Assembly: GCF_051433195.1 (NCBI RefSeq)
Contig: NZ_JBHMFT010000009.1
Coordinates: forward strand, 62,001 to 126,000
Source of the DNA: Falsiroseomonas sp051433195
Lineage (GTDB): Bacteria > Pseudomonadota > Alphaproteobacteria > Acetobacterales > Acetobacteraceae
Direction of reading: 5' to 3'
Length of the DNA: 64,000 nt
This document shows, one piece after another, positions 44,681-52,931 of this stretch. How positions within the stretch are numbered: position 1 is the stretch's first letter; each line of letters begins with the position of its first letter. Under the pieces are notes generated by a model. The model did no database searches, was not told where the DNA came from, and worked only from the letters and a program-made list of their open reading frames with translations. A program made the translations under genes and the position numbers.

Positions 44681-46341
44681 TGGCCGCGCCCCCGGACCCC
44701 CTTGCCGAAAGCCCGGCGCTGCTGGCGCGCGCGGAGATCCTGGCCGCGGCGCGCTTCGCCCTGGCGCTGGGGCTGGCGATCAGCCTGGCCGGCTTCGGCG
44801 TCATCGCGGCCAAGCTGGCGATCTGGCAGTTGGTGCTGCCGACCGGCAATGGCTGGACCCTGGCCGGACTTGCCATCGCCCTCGGCCTCGTCGTCGCGCT
44901 GCTGCTGGGGCTGGAGCATCTCCGCGCGCTCGGCCTGATCGCCGTCTCCCACCGCCTGGCGCGGCGCCTGGCCGGGCCGGTGGTGCGGGCGGCGGCGCGG
45001 CAGGACCCCGGCGCGGATCGCGCGGCGGGCCAGGCGCTGCGGGATGTGGAGTCGCTGCGGCGCGCCGTCACCGGGCCGCTGCTGGCGGGCCTCGCCGATG
45101 CGCTGCTGGCGCCGGTCCTGGTCCTGCTGCTGCTGGTCTTCCACTGGGCCTTCGCCACCTGGGCCCTGGCCTGCTGCACCGTCGCGGCTCTGCTGAGCCT
45201 GCTCGGCGAACGCCTGACCCGGCGTGGCCTGGTCGAGGCCGAGGCGGCGCAGGCGCGCCTCGCCGCCCAGGTCGCCGACGGGCTGCGCTGCGCCGAGGCG
45301 GTGGCGGCGATGGGCATGGGCGACCGCCTCGTCGCCGGCTGGCAGGCCGGGTCGGCGCCCGCCGAGGCCGCGCAGCGCCGGGCGCGAACCCTCGCCCGGC
45401 GCATCGCGGCCGGCCTCGGCAGCCTGCAGGCGCTCGGCGCCGGGGGCGCGCTGGTGGTCGGCGCGCTGCTGCTGGCGCTGGATGTGCCGGTCGGATTCGG
45501 CATGGTGCTGGCGATGCTGGTCACCGGGCAGGCCGTCGCCCCCTTCGCCCGCCTCGGCGCCGCGCTGCACGAAGCCGGCGCGGCGCGCGCGGCCTGGCTG
45601 CGGCTCGGGGCGCTCGGCGCGGCCGAGGCCACCCCCACCCTGGCCTACCCCTGCCGGACCCCACGCCTGGTGCTGGACCGGGTCAGCTTCGCCCATCCCG
45701 GCGCCGCGCGTGCCTTGCTGCGCGACGTGGTGCTGGAGGTTTCCCCCGGCGAGATCGTCGCGCTGGCCGGCGCCGCCGGGTCCGGCAAGACCACGCTGCT
45801 GCGCATCGCGCTCGGCATGGTCCGCCCCTCGGCCGGCATCTGCACCCTCGATGGCCATGCCACCGCGCAATGGGCGCGCACTGGCCTCGCCCGCCATGCC
45901 GGCTACCTGCCGCAGGACCCGCTGCTGACGGACGGCACGGTGGCCGAGGCGATCGCGCGGCTCGAGGAGCCGGACCTGCCCGCCGTGCTGCGCGCGGCGC
46001 GGCTGGCGGAGGCGCATGCGATGGTAGCCTCCCTGCCGCAGGGCTACGCCACCCCCGTCGGCACCCAATTCTCCGCCGGCCAGCGGCAGCGCATTGCCCT
46101 GGCGCGGGCGCTGTACCGCGACCCCGGCCTGCTGGTGCTGGACGAGCCCTCCGCCTTCCTCGAGGCGGAGGGCGAGGCCGGGCTGGTGCGAATGCTGCGT
46201 GAGGTGGCCTCTCGCGGCACCGCCGTTCTGCTGACCTCGCACCGCCCGGCGCTGCTTTCGGCGGCGGATCGCGTGGTGGTGCTGCGGGCCGGCCAGCTCC
46301 TGGCCACCGAACGCCGCCGTGCCCTGGCCGCGCCGGCATGA
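44680..46341 (+). CDS. Type I secretion-like ABC half-transporter, subunit 1
   Basis: 553-aa membrane ATPase. Six hydrophobic segments lie in residues 25-300, without an N-terminal peptidase domain. The ATPase domain shows VLDRVSFAHPGAARALLRDVVLEVSPGEIVALAGAAGSGKTTLLRIALG (Walker A), GYLPQDPLLTDGTVAEAIARL, a variant signature FSAGQRQRIALARALY, Walker B LLVLDEPSAFLEAEGE, and TSHRPALL. The SAGQ signature is typical of PrtD-like type I secretion ATPases. Start ATG overlaps the upstream stop, and its stop overlaps the second ABC gene (ATGA). The tandem arrangement suggests a heterodimer. Confidence 0.85.
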   Translation: MAAPPDPLAESPALLARAEILAAARFALALGLAISLAGFGVIAAKLAIWQLVLPTGNGWTLAGLAIALGLVVALLLGLEHLRALGLIAVSHRLARRLAGPVVRAAARQDPGADRAAGQALRDVESLRRAVTGPLLAGLADALLAPVLVLLLLVFHWAFATWALACCTVAALLSLLGERLTRRGLVEAEAAQARLAAQVADGLRCAEAVAAMGMGDRLVAGWQAGSAPAEAAQRRARTLARRIAAGLGSLQALGAGGALVVGALLLALDVPVGFGMVLAMLVTGQAVAPFARLGAALHEAGAARAAWLRLGALGAAEATPTLAYPCRTPRLVLDRVSFAHPGAARALLRDVVLEVSPGEIVALAGAAGSGKTTLLRIALGMVRPSAGICTLDGHATAQWARTGLARHAGYLPQDPLLTDGTVAEAIARLEEPDLPAVLRAARLAEAHAMVASLPQGYATPVGTQFSAGQRQRIALARALYRDPGLLVLDEPSAFLEAEGEAGLVRMLREVASRGTAVLLTSHRPALLSAADRVVVLRAGQLLATERRRALAAPA

Positions 46342-47948
46342 GCGCCACCCGCGCCCTGCCTCCCGGCATCCCGCGCCAGGCGGCGGGCCTCGCGCTCGCG
46401 CTGTCCGTCGCGCGGCAGGTGGCGCTGCTCGGCCTGCCGCTGCTGACCATGCATGTCTTCGACGGCGTGGTGGAAGGCCGCAACCTCGACACGCTGGCGG
46501 TGCTGTCGCTGGCCTTCCTCGTGGCCCTGGCGCTGGCCGCCGCGCTGCGCGTGCTGCGCGGCGCGCTGGTCTCGGCCCTGGCGGATGCGGTGCTGGACCG
46601 GGCGGCGCCCGCGACGCTCCACGCGGTGCTGCGTAGTGCGGTGGCGGGCGGCAGCACACCGGGCCTCGCGGCGCTGCGCGACCTCGCCACGCTGCGGCGC
46701 TTCCTGGCCGGCGAAACGCCGGCGGACCTGCTGGACCTCGCCGCCGTGCCCGTGGCGCTGACGGTCCTGGCCTTGCTGCACCCGGTCCATGCATTGGTGG
46801 TCGGCCTCGGCTGCATCGTGCTGGCGCTGCTCGGCCTGGCGCTGGACCGCACCACGCGCGGCCCGGTGCAGGACGCCGAGGCAGGCCGCCAGCATCACGC
46901 CGCCACGTTGCAGGACCGGCTGCGGCAGGCGGACCTTCTGCGCGGGCTTGGCATGCTCGATGCCGTCACGCGGCGCTGGCAGGCGGCGCAGCCGACGCTG
47001 CTGGAGGATAGCGACCGCGCCGAGACCCGAGCCCGGGCGCTGCGCGGACTCATGGCCCTGACCGCGCACCTCACCCAGGGCGCCGTGGTGGTGGCCGGCG
47101 TGCTGCTGGCCCTGGCGGACCGGGCCTCCCCCGGCAGCGTCATCGCCGCGATGCTGCTGGCCGGCATGGCGACCCAGCCGGTCGCGCGGCTGGCCGCGGC
47201 CTGGCAGGACTGGGCGCTGGCGGCGCTCGCCTGGCGCCGGCTGGACGAGCTGCGCGCCGATCATGCAGCCCCGGCGCCACGGCCCGCCGACCGTGCCGCG
47301 CCGCCCGGCCTGGTGCTGCGCGACCTGCGCTGGACGCCGCCGGGCGGGGCCGCGCCGGTGCTTGGCGGCATCTCGCTGCATGTGCCCCCTGGCACGCTGA
47401 CCCTGGTGGTCGGCGCGAACGGTGCCGGCAAATCGAGCCTGCTGCGGCTCGCCCTCGGCCTCGCGATGCCGGATGCCGGGCGGGTGCTGCTGGATGGCGA
47501 GCCCGTCTTCCAGGGGCACATCGGCTACCTGCCGCAGGATGTGCAACTGACCGAGGGCAGCGTCGCCCGCGCCATCGCCCGCTGCGGGCCGGAGGACATG
47601 GACCAGGTGGTGGACGCCGCGCGGCTGGCCGGGGCGCACGAGCTGATCGGTCGCCTGCCGCAGGGCTACGCCACACCCGTGGAAATCCTGTCCGCCGGCC
47701 AGCGCCGCCTCGTCGGCCTCGCCCGCGCCCTGCATGGCGGCCCGGCCCTGCTGGCCCTCGACGAACCGGAGGCGGGTCTCGACAAGGCGGCGCGGGAGGG
47801 GGTGCGGGACGCGGTGCTGGCGGCGCGGGACGATGGCGCCTGCTGCCTCGTCATCAGCCACGATGTTTCCCTGTGGGACGGCCATGTCGACCAGCTCCTG
47901 CTGCTGGCGCCGGGCGGCCTGTGGCGCGTGCAAGGACCCTCGGCGTGA
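46338..47948 (+). CDS. Type I secretion-like ABC half-transporter, subunit 2
   Basis: 536-aa partner. N-terminal membrane part begins LALALSVARQVALLGLPLLTMHVFDGVVEGRNLDTLAVLS, as in PrtD/HlyB-type exporters. ATPase: LTLVVGANGAGKSSLLRLALGL, GYLPQDVQLTEGSVARAIARC, signature LSAGQRRLVGLARALHG, LLALDEPEAGLDKAAREG, VISHDVSLW. Both nucleotide sites of the pair look complete, since each chain has its own Walker B Glu and H-loop His. Overlaps the HlyD gene as GTGA. Confidence 0.86.
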   Translation: MSATRALPPGIPRQAAGLALALSVARQVALLGLPLLTMHVFDGVVEGRNLDTLAVLSLAFLVALALAAALRVLRGALVSALADAVLDRAAPATLHAVLRSAVAGGSTPGLAALRDLATLRRFLAGETPADLLDLAAVPVALTVLALLHPVHALVVGLGCIVLALLGLALDRTTRGPVQDAEAGRQHHAATLQDRLRQADLLRGLGMLDAVTRRWQAAQPTLLEDSDRAETRARALRGLMALTAHLTQGAVVVAGVLLALADRASPGSVIAAMLLAGMATQPVARLAAAWQDWALAALAWRRLDELRADHAAPAPRPADRAAPPGLVLRDLRWTPPGGAAPVLGGISLHVPPGTLTLVVGANGAGKSSLLRLALGLAMPDAGRVLLDGEPVFQGHIGYLPQDVQLTEGSVARAIARCGPEDMDQVVDAARLAGAHELIGRLPQGYATPVEILSAGQRRLVGLARALHGGPALLALDEPEAGLDKAAREGVRDAVLAARDDGACCLVISHDVSLWDGHVDQLLLLAPGGLWRVQGPSA

Positions 47949-49324
47949 CCCGATTTGCAACGGGACGGATCGCGACCCGCAGGCCGGATGCCGCCCCGGC
48001 GCCACGCAGCATCGCGCTGCATTTCGACAAGGCCGAACCGCCGACGCCCGACCTGCGCCGCACCATGCGCGCCGCCTGGCTGCTGCTGGCGCTGGGCTTC
48101 GGCGGCACGCTGGCCTGGGCCGCGATCACGCCGATCGAGCGCGCCGTGCTCGCCCGCGGATCGCTGGTGGCGGAAGGCCGGCGCAAATCCATCATGCTGG
48201 CGGAGCCCGGCATCCTGCAGGATTTGCTGGTGCGCGAAGGCCAGCGCGTCCAGGCCGGGGAGGTGTTGCTCCGCCTGGACCCCACCAATGCCGAGGCCAC
48301 CGCCGTGCAGGCCCGCGCCCTGGCCCGCACGCTGGCCGCCCGCACCGCCCGGCTGCGCGCCGAACAGCAGGACTCCCGCCAATTCGAAATCCCCCCCGGC
48401 ATCCGCCAGGCAGCCGCCACCGACCCGGCGCTTGCCGCGATCCTGATGGCGGAGACGCGCCTGTTCCAGGCGCGCTGGCAGGCCTTCGAAAGCAACCAGC
48501 GGGTCTATGAACGCCGCGCCGCCGTGCCGCGCGAACAGCTTCTGGCCGCCGGCGCCCAGCGCGCCGCCGCCGCCGCGCGCCAGGCCTCCGTCCGCGCCGA
48601 CCTCGCCGGGCTGCGGCCCCTGGCCCAGCAGGGCTTCGCCCGGATGCGGGAGGTGCGGGAGCTGGAGCGGCTGGAGGCGCAGGCGCGCGGCGACATGGGC
48701 CTGCACGCGGCGCAGGAGGCGCAGTTCCGCCAATCCATCGCCCAGGCCGAGGCCGAACTGGCCACCCTGCGCCGGACCCGCGCGCAGGAGATCGCCGGCG
48801 AATTGCAGGCGGCGCAGCAACAGGCGCTGGAGGCGGAACAGCGCCTGCTGGCCGCCGAGAACGCCCGGACGCGGCGCGACCTGGTGGCCCCGGAGGCCGG
48901 GATCGTCACCGATATCCGCTTCGTCACCCCCGGCAGCAGCATCACGGAGGGCCAGCCGGTGCTCGACCTGGTGCCGATCGGCGACCGGCTGGTGGTGGAG
49001 GCGCGAATCGCCCCGAACGATGTGGAACAGGTGCAGCCCGGCCAGCGCGTGAACATCCGCCTGACCGCGCTGCGCCAGCGCACCACGCCGCTGCTGTCAG
49101 GCCACCTCACCTACGTCTCCGCCGACCGGCAGGCGGACGCGCAGGGCCAGCCCTTCTTCCTGGCCCGCGCCGAGATCAACCCCGGCGAATTGTCCCGGAT
49201 CGACGGGCTGCGGCTGACGCCGGGCATGCCGACGGAGGTGTTCGTGCTGGGGGAAACGCGCAGCGCCCTGGCCTACCTGGTCTCGCCGATCCGGGACTCG
49301 CTGCGGCGGGCGTTGCGGGATTAG
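47945..49324 (+). CDS. HlyD family membrane-fusion (periplasmic adaptor) protein
   Basis: 459-aa type I secretion adaptor. A cytoplasmic tail of about 45 residues precedes one membrane helix (RAAWLLLALGFGGTLAWAAITP). Then come the biotinyl-lipoyl half ERAVLARGSLVAEGRRKSIMLAEPGILQDLLVREGQRVQAGEVLLRLDP, a long alpha-hairpin (about 110-300), the second half-motif LVAPEAGIVTDIRFVTPGSSITEGQPVLDLVPIGDRLVVEARIAPNDVEQVQPGQRVNIRLTA, and the C-terminal beta domain ending LVSPIRDSLRRALRD. Length and the PxxRDxxxRALR ending are typical of the HlyD/PrtE class. GTG start 47945 overlaps the previous stop. No TolC-type channel or RTX substrate is in the window. Confidence 0.9.
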   Translation: MTRFATGRIATRRPDAAPAPRSIALHFDKAEPPTPDLRRTMRAAWLLLALGFGGTLAWAAITPIERAVLARGSLVAEGRRKSIMLAEPGILQDLLVREGQRVQAGEVLLRLDPTNAEATAVQARALARTLAARTARLRAEQQDSRQFEIPPGIRQAAATDPALAAILMAETRLFQARWQAFESNQRVYERRAAVPREQLLAAGAQRAAAAARQASVRADLAGLRPLAQQGFARMREVRELERLEAQARGDMGLHAAQEAQFRQSIAQAEAELATLRRTRAQEIAGELQAAQQQALEAEQRLLAAENARTRRDLVAPEAGIVTDIRFVTPGSSITEGQPVLDLVPIGDRLVVEARIAPNDVEQVQPGQRVNIRLTALRQRTTPLLSGHLTYVSADRQADAQGQPFFLARAEINPGELSRIDGLRLTPGMPTEVFVLGETRSALAYLVSPIRDSLRRALRD

Positions 49325-49332
49325 ATGCGGGC

Positions 49333-50553
49333 ATGGACTCGCAGATGAACGACGACCGCCGCATCGCCATCATCGGCGCCGGGCCGGTGGGGCTGGTGCT
49401 GGCGCTGAAGCTCGCGACGCTGGGCCTGCCGAGCCTGGTGCTGGAGGCCGGGGACGACATCTCGGAGGAACTGCGAGCCTCCACCTTCCACCCGCCCTCG
49501 CTCGACATGCTCGATGCGCTGGGTGTCGCCGCCCCGCTGATAGCCCAGGGTCTGGTCACGCCGCACTGGCAGATCCGGCGGCACGAGGATGGCGCGCGCG
49601 CGGTGTTCGACCTCGGCGTGCTGAAGGGCGACACGGCGCACCCCTACCGCCTGCAGGCGGAGCAGTGGAAGCTGTCCCGCCTCATCCTGGCGAAGCTGGC
49701 GGCCGAACACGCGGATACGGTGCAGATCCGCTTCGGCTGCCAGGTGGACACGGTGGTGCACGGGGCGGACCACGTGGCGCTGTCCGGCACCGGCTTCGAG
49801 CCCTTGGAGGCGCCCTACGCCATCGGCTGCGACGGCGCGCGCAGCATCATCCGCCGCGCCATGGGCCTGGATTTCACAGGCGACACCTATCCCGAGACCA
49901 CCATCCTCGCCACCACCTCCTTCCCCTTCCACGAGGTGTTCGAGGGGCTGTCGAACGTCAACTACATCTGGACCCGGCACCCGGCCTTCTCCGGCACCTT
50001 CTCCCTGCTGCGGGTGCCGGGGCTTTGGCGCGCCTCGCTGCACACCGCGCCGGGCGAATCGGTGGACCAGGCGCTGGAGCCCGCGGCGATCGAGCGGAAG
50101 CTCCAGGCGATCCATCCCAAGGGCACGCCATACGAGGTGCCGGACCTGCGCCCCTACCGCATCCACCAGCGGATCGTGGAGACCTACCGCATCGGCCGCC
50201 TGCTGCTGGCCGGCGACGCCGCGCACCTGAACTCGCCCTCCGGCGGCATGGGCATGAATGGCGGCATCCACGACGCGGTGGAACTGGCCGAGACCCTGGC
50301 GCCGGTCTGGCGCGGGGAGGCGGAGGACGCGCTGCTCGACCGCTATACCCGCCGCAGGCAACCCATCGCCGCCCGGGAAATCATCGCCCAGGCCGACCGC
50401 AACCGCGCCCGGATGCGGGAGACGGACCCGGCCCGGCGGGCCGAATTGCTGGCGGAATTGCAGGCCACGGCGGGTGATCCGGCCCGGTGCCGGGAGCATC
50501 TGCTGCGGTCTTCGATGATCTCCGGGCTGCGCGCCGCCTCGCGGATCACGTGA
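49333..50553 (+). CDS. FAD-dependent aromatic-ring-type monooxygenase
   Basis: 406-aa group A flavoprotein hydroxylase. GxGxxG motif IAIIGAGPVGLVLALKLATLG, the DG motif YAIGCDGARSIIRRAMG, and the GD motif RLLLAGDAAHLNSPSGGMGMNGGIHDAVELAETL are in the expected order and spacing. The HLNSPSGGMGMN variant with serine after Asn is close to FAD-hydroxylases of the PheA/TetX group. No ring-cleavage genes are adjacent, so the substrate is unknown. ATG 49333 is 8 bp after the HlyD stop, with CGGGC rather than a strong Shine-Dalgarno; it is possibly transcribed with the secretion operon. Confidence 0.85.
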   Translation: MDSQMNDDRRIAIIGAGPVGLVLALKLATLGLPSLVLEAGDDISEELRASTFHPPSLDMLDALGVAAPLIAQGLVTPHWQIRRHEDGARAVFDLGVLKGDTAHPYRLQAEQWKLSRLILAKLAAEHADTVQIRFGCQVDTVVHGADHVALSGTGFEPLEAPYAIGCDGARSIIRRAMGLDFTGDTYPETTILATTSFPFHEVFEGLSNVNYIWTRHPAFSGTFSLLRVPGLWRASLHTAPGESVDQALEPAAIERKLQAIHPKGTPYEVPDLRPYRIHQRIVETYRIGRLLLAGDAAHLNSPSGGMGMNGGIHDAVELAETLAPVWRGEAEDALLDRYTRRRQPIAAREIIAQADRNRARMRETDPARRAELLAELQATAGDPARCREHLLRSSMISGLRAASRIT

Positions 50554-50575
50554 CCGCGCCAGCCCCTTCACCGAT

Positions 50576-50593
50576 CTGACATAAATCTGTAAA
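50576..50593 (+). promoter_or_regulatory. Pho box upstream of ugpB
   Basis: CTGACAT-AAAT-CTGTAAA fits the PhoB site layout of two 7-nt direct repeats around CTGTCAT separated by 4 AT-rich bases (6/7 and 5/7 matches). It lies 57 bp before the ugpB ATG in a short A/T-rich patch (50575-50597) inside GC-rich DNA. ugp operons are known phosphate-starvation genes in E. coli and rhizobia, which supports the call. Confidence 0.7.
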
Positions 50594-50650
50594 AACCCCG
50601 CAACGCAGGCCGTCTAGAGCCCGCCGGCACCCAAACGGGAGAAGAGACCC

Positions 50651-51991
50651 ATGTTCCGCCGCAGCATCATGGCGGGCGCCGTTGCGCTCGCGAGCCTGGC
50701 CGGGGCCCCGGCCCAGGCGCAGCAACCGACCGAGATCCAGTTCTGGCACGGCCTGTCGCAGCCGCTCGGCGGCCTGCTGGAGAACCTGGTCAAGGGCTTC
50801 AACGACAGCCAGACCCAGTACCGCGTGGTGCCGACCTTCCGCGGCAGCTACCCGGAGACGATGGTCGCCGCCATCGCCGCCTTCCGCGCGGGCCAGGCGC
50901 CGCACCTGGTGCAGATGTTCGAAGTCGGCACCGGCACCATGATCAATGCCGGCCGCGCCATCATCCCGACGCATGAGCTGCTGTCGCAGGCCGGCGTCAA
51001 CATCAACTTCGACGACTTCCTGCCCGGCGTGCGCGGCTACTACGCCGCCGCCGATGGCCGCCAGATGGCGATGCCGTTCAACAGCAGCACGGCGATCGTC
51101 TACTACAACAAGGACGCCTTCCGCCGCGCCAACCTGAACCCCGACCAGTTCCCGACCACCTGGGAAGGCGTGGGCCAAGCACTGCAGGCGCTCAAGGCCT
51201 CCGGCCACGCCTGCCCGATGTCCACCGCCTGGCCGACCTGGCTGCACATCGAGCAGTTCAGCGCCATCCACAACATCCCGCTGGCGACGCAGGGCAACGG
51301 CTTCGGCGGCGCCAATGCCGAACTCCGCGTCAACAACCCGCTGATGCTGCGCCACCTGACCAACCTGGTGAACTGGCAGAAGGAAGGCCTGTTCCGCTGG
51401 GGCGGCCGCGACAATGCCGGCGAGCCGCTGTTCCCGGGTGGCGAATGCGCCATCATGATGACCTCCTCCGGCTTCCGCGCCCGCGTGCAGCGGGAGGCGC
51501 GCTTCGACTGGGGGGTTGCCATGCTGCCGACCTATGAGGGCACGCAGCCGGCCAACGCCATCATCGGCGGCGCCGCGCTCTGGGTGATGAACCGCGGCCC
51601 GAACACGCAGCGCAGCGCGGCCGAGCTGCGCGGCATCGCCGACTTCTTCGCCTACACGGCGCAGCCCGCGGTGGCCGGCAAGTGGCACATGGACACCGGC
51701 TACCTGCCGATCACCCGCAGCGGCTTCGAATCCGCCCGCGCCACCGGCTTCTACCAGCAGCCCGCGAATGTCGGCGCCGATGTGCCGATCGAGCAGATGC
51801 TGCGCGGTGCGTCCTCGGAGAACACGCGCGGCATCCGCCTCGGCGGCTTCGTCGAGATCCGCGTGATCATGCAGGAGGAAATGGAGAAGGCCTTCCAGGG
51901 CCAGCAGACCCCGGAACAGGCCCTCACCGCCATGACGACGCGCGGCAACGCCGTGCTGCGCAACTTCGAACGCGCCAACCGCGGCGGCTGA
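50651..51991 (+). CDS. ugpB: sn-Glycerol-3-phosphate ABC transporter substrate-binding protein
   Basis: 446-aa periplasmic receptor. Signal peptide MFRRSIMAGAVALASLAGAPAQAQ. Mature start TEIQFWHGLSQPLGGLLENLVKGFN, then RGSYPETMVAAIAAFRAGQAPHLVQMFEVGTGTM, MAMPFNSSTAIVYYNKDAF, and GGAALWVMNRGPNTQRSAAELRGIADFFAYTAQP match UgpB. The family's conserved Trp residues that hold the phosphoglycerol head are present (FWHG, WPTWLHIEQF). Strong RBS GGGAGAAGAGA before ATG 50651. First gene of the ugpBAEC operon. Confidence 0.93.
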   Translation: MFRRSIMAGAVALASLAGAPAQAQQPTEIQFWHGLSQPLGGLLENLVKGFNDSQTQYRVVPTFRGSYPETMVAAIAAFRAGQAPHLVQMFEVGTGTMINAGRAIIPTHELLSQAGVNINFDDFLPGVRGYYAAADGRQMAMPFNSSTAIVYYNKDAFRRANLNPDQFPTTWEGVGQALQALKASGHACPMSTAWPTWLHIEQFSAIHNIPLATQGNGFGGANAELRVNNPLMLRHLTNLVNWQKEGLFRWGGRDNAGEPLFPGGECAIMMTSSGFRARVQREARFDWGVAMLPTYEGTQPANAIIGGAALWVMNRGPNTQRSAAELRGIADFFAYTAQPAVAGKWHMDTGYLPITRSGFESARATGFYQQPANVGADVPIEQMLRGASSENTRGIRLGGFVEIRVIMQEEMEKAFQGQQTPEQALTAMTTRGNAVLRNFERANRGG

Positions 51992-51994
51992 AAC

Positions 51995-52041
51995 AAGCCC
52001 TCTCCCCCTGCTTCAGGGGGAGAGGGTTGGGTGAGGGGGTT
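51995..52041 (+). repeat. GC-rich hairpin repeat, copy C
   Basis: AAGCCCTCTCCCCCTG, loop CTT, CAGGGGGAGAGGG (perfect 13-bp stem), then TTGGGTGAGGGGG. Lies exactly between the ugpB stop and the ugpA start. It provides the only Shine-Dalgarno-like sequence (GAGGGGG) ahead of the TTG that starts ugpA. Confidence 0.9.
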
Positions 52042-52049
52042 GTGGGCCT

Positions 52050-52931
52050 TTGCGCAAGAAAGTCATCTTCAAGGGCACGCTGCTTCCCTGGCTGCTGCTG
52101 TTGCCGCAACTCCTGATCACCGGCGTCTTCTTCTTCTGGCCGGCCGGGCAGGCCATCTACGGATCCTTCCTGCGGGAGGACGCCTTCGGCCTGTCCAGCC
52201 AGTTCGTCGGCTTCGAGAATTTCTCCGACGTGCTGGCGGACCCGAACTACCTGGCGGCGGGGTGGAACACGGTGGTGTTCTCCTCCGCCGTCGCCATCCT
52301 GGCGCTGGGCGCGGCGCTGTACCTGGCGGTGCAGGCGGACAAGGCGATCCGCGGCGCCAACGGCTTCAAGACCCTGCTGATCTGGCCCTACGCCGTGGCA
52401 CCGGCCATCGCCGCCGTGCTGTGGCTGTTCATGTTCCACCCGCAGATCGGCCTGTTCGGGCGCATGCTGAACGGAATGGGCATCCCGTGGGACTACAAGC
52501 TGAACGGCAACCAGGCGATGACGCTGGTGATCCTGGCGGCGGCCTGGAAGCAGGTGTCCTACAACTTCATCTTCTTCATGGCCGGCCTGCAATCCATCCC
52601 GAAGGCGGTGCTGGAGGCAGCGGCGATCGACGGCGCGCGCCCGATGCGCCGCTTCTGGACCATCATCTTCCCATTGCTGGCGCCGACCAGCTTCTTCCTG
52701 CTGGTGGTCAACATCGTCTACGCCTTCTTCGACACCTTCGGCATCATCCATGCGCTGACCGGCGGCGGCCCGGCGCAGGCGACGACCACGCTGATCTACA
52801 AGGTGTATGTCGACGGCGTGCAGAACCTGAACTTCGGCTCCTCCGCCGCGCAGAGCGTGATCCTGATGGCCATCGTCATCCTGCTGACCGCCGTGCAGTT
52901 CCGCTTCATCGAGCGGAAGGTGCACTACTGA
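52050..52931 (+). CDS. ugpA: sn-Glycerol-3-phosphate ABC permease
   Basis: 293-aa inner-membrane permease. First helix LLPWLLLLPQLLITGVFFFWPAGQAIYGSFLREDAFG, then VGFENFSDVLADPNYL and the EAA loop AAAIDGARPMRRFWTIIFPLLAPTSFFLLVVNIV. The C-terminus VQFRFIERKVHY is typical of UgpA. The only in-frame start upstream of the first helix is TTG 52050; an in-frame stop lies at 52032. That TTG is 9 bp after repeat copy C. An ATG overlapping its stop (TGATG at 52929-52933) probably marks the ancestral ugpE start, now followed by the inserted DUF559 element. Confidence 0.92.
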   Translation: MRKKVIFKGTLLPWLLLLPQLLITGVFFFWPAGQAIYGSFLREDAFGLSSQFVGFENFSDVLADPNYLAAGWNTVVFSSAVAILALGAALYLAVQADKAIRGANGFKTLLIWPYAVAPAIAAVLWLFMFHPQIGLFGRMLNGMGIPWDYKLNGNQAMTLVILAAAWKQVSYNFIFFMAGLQSIPKAVLEAAAIDGARPMRRFWTIIFPLLAPTSFFLLVVNIVYAFFDTFGIIHALTGGGPAQATTTLIYKVYVDGVQNLNFGSSAAQSVILMAIVILLTAVQFRFIERKVHY

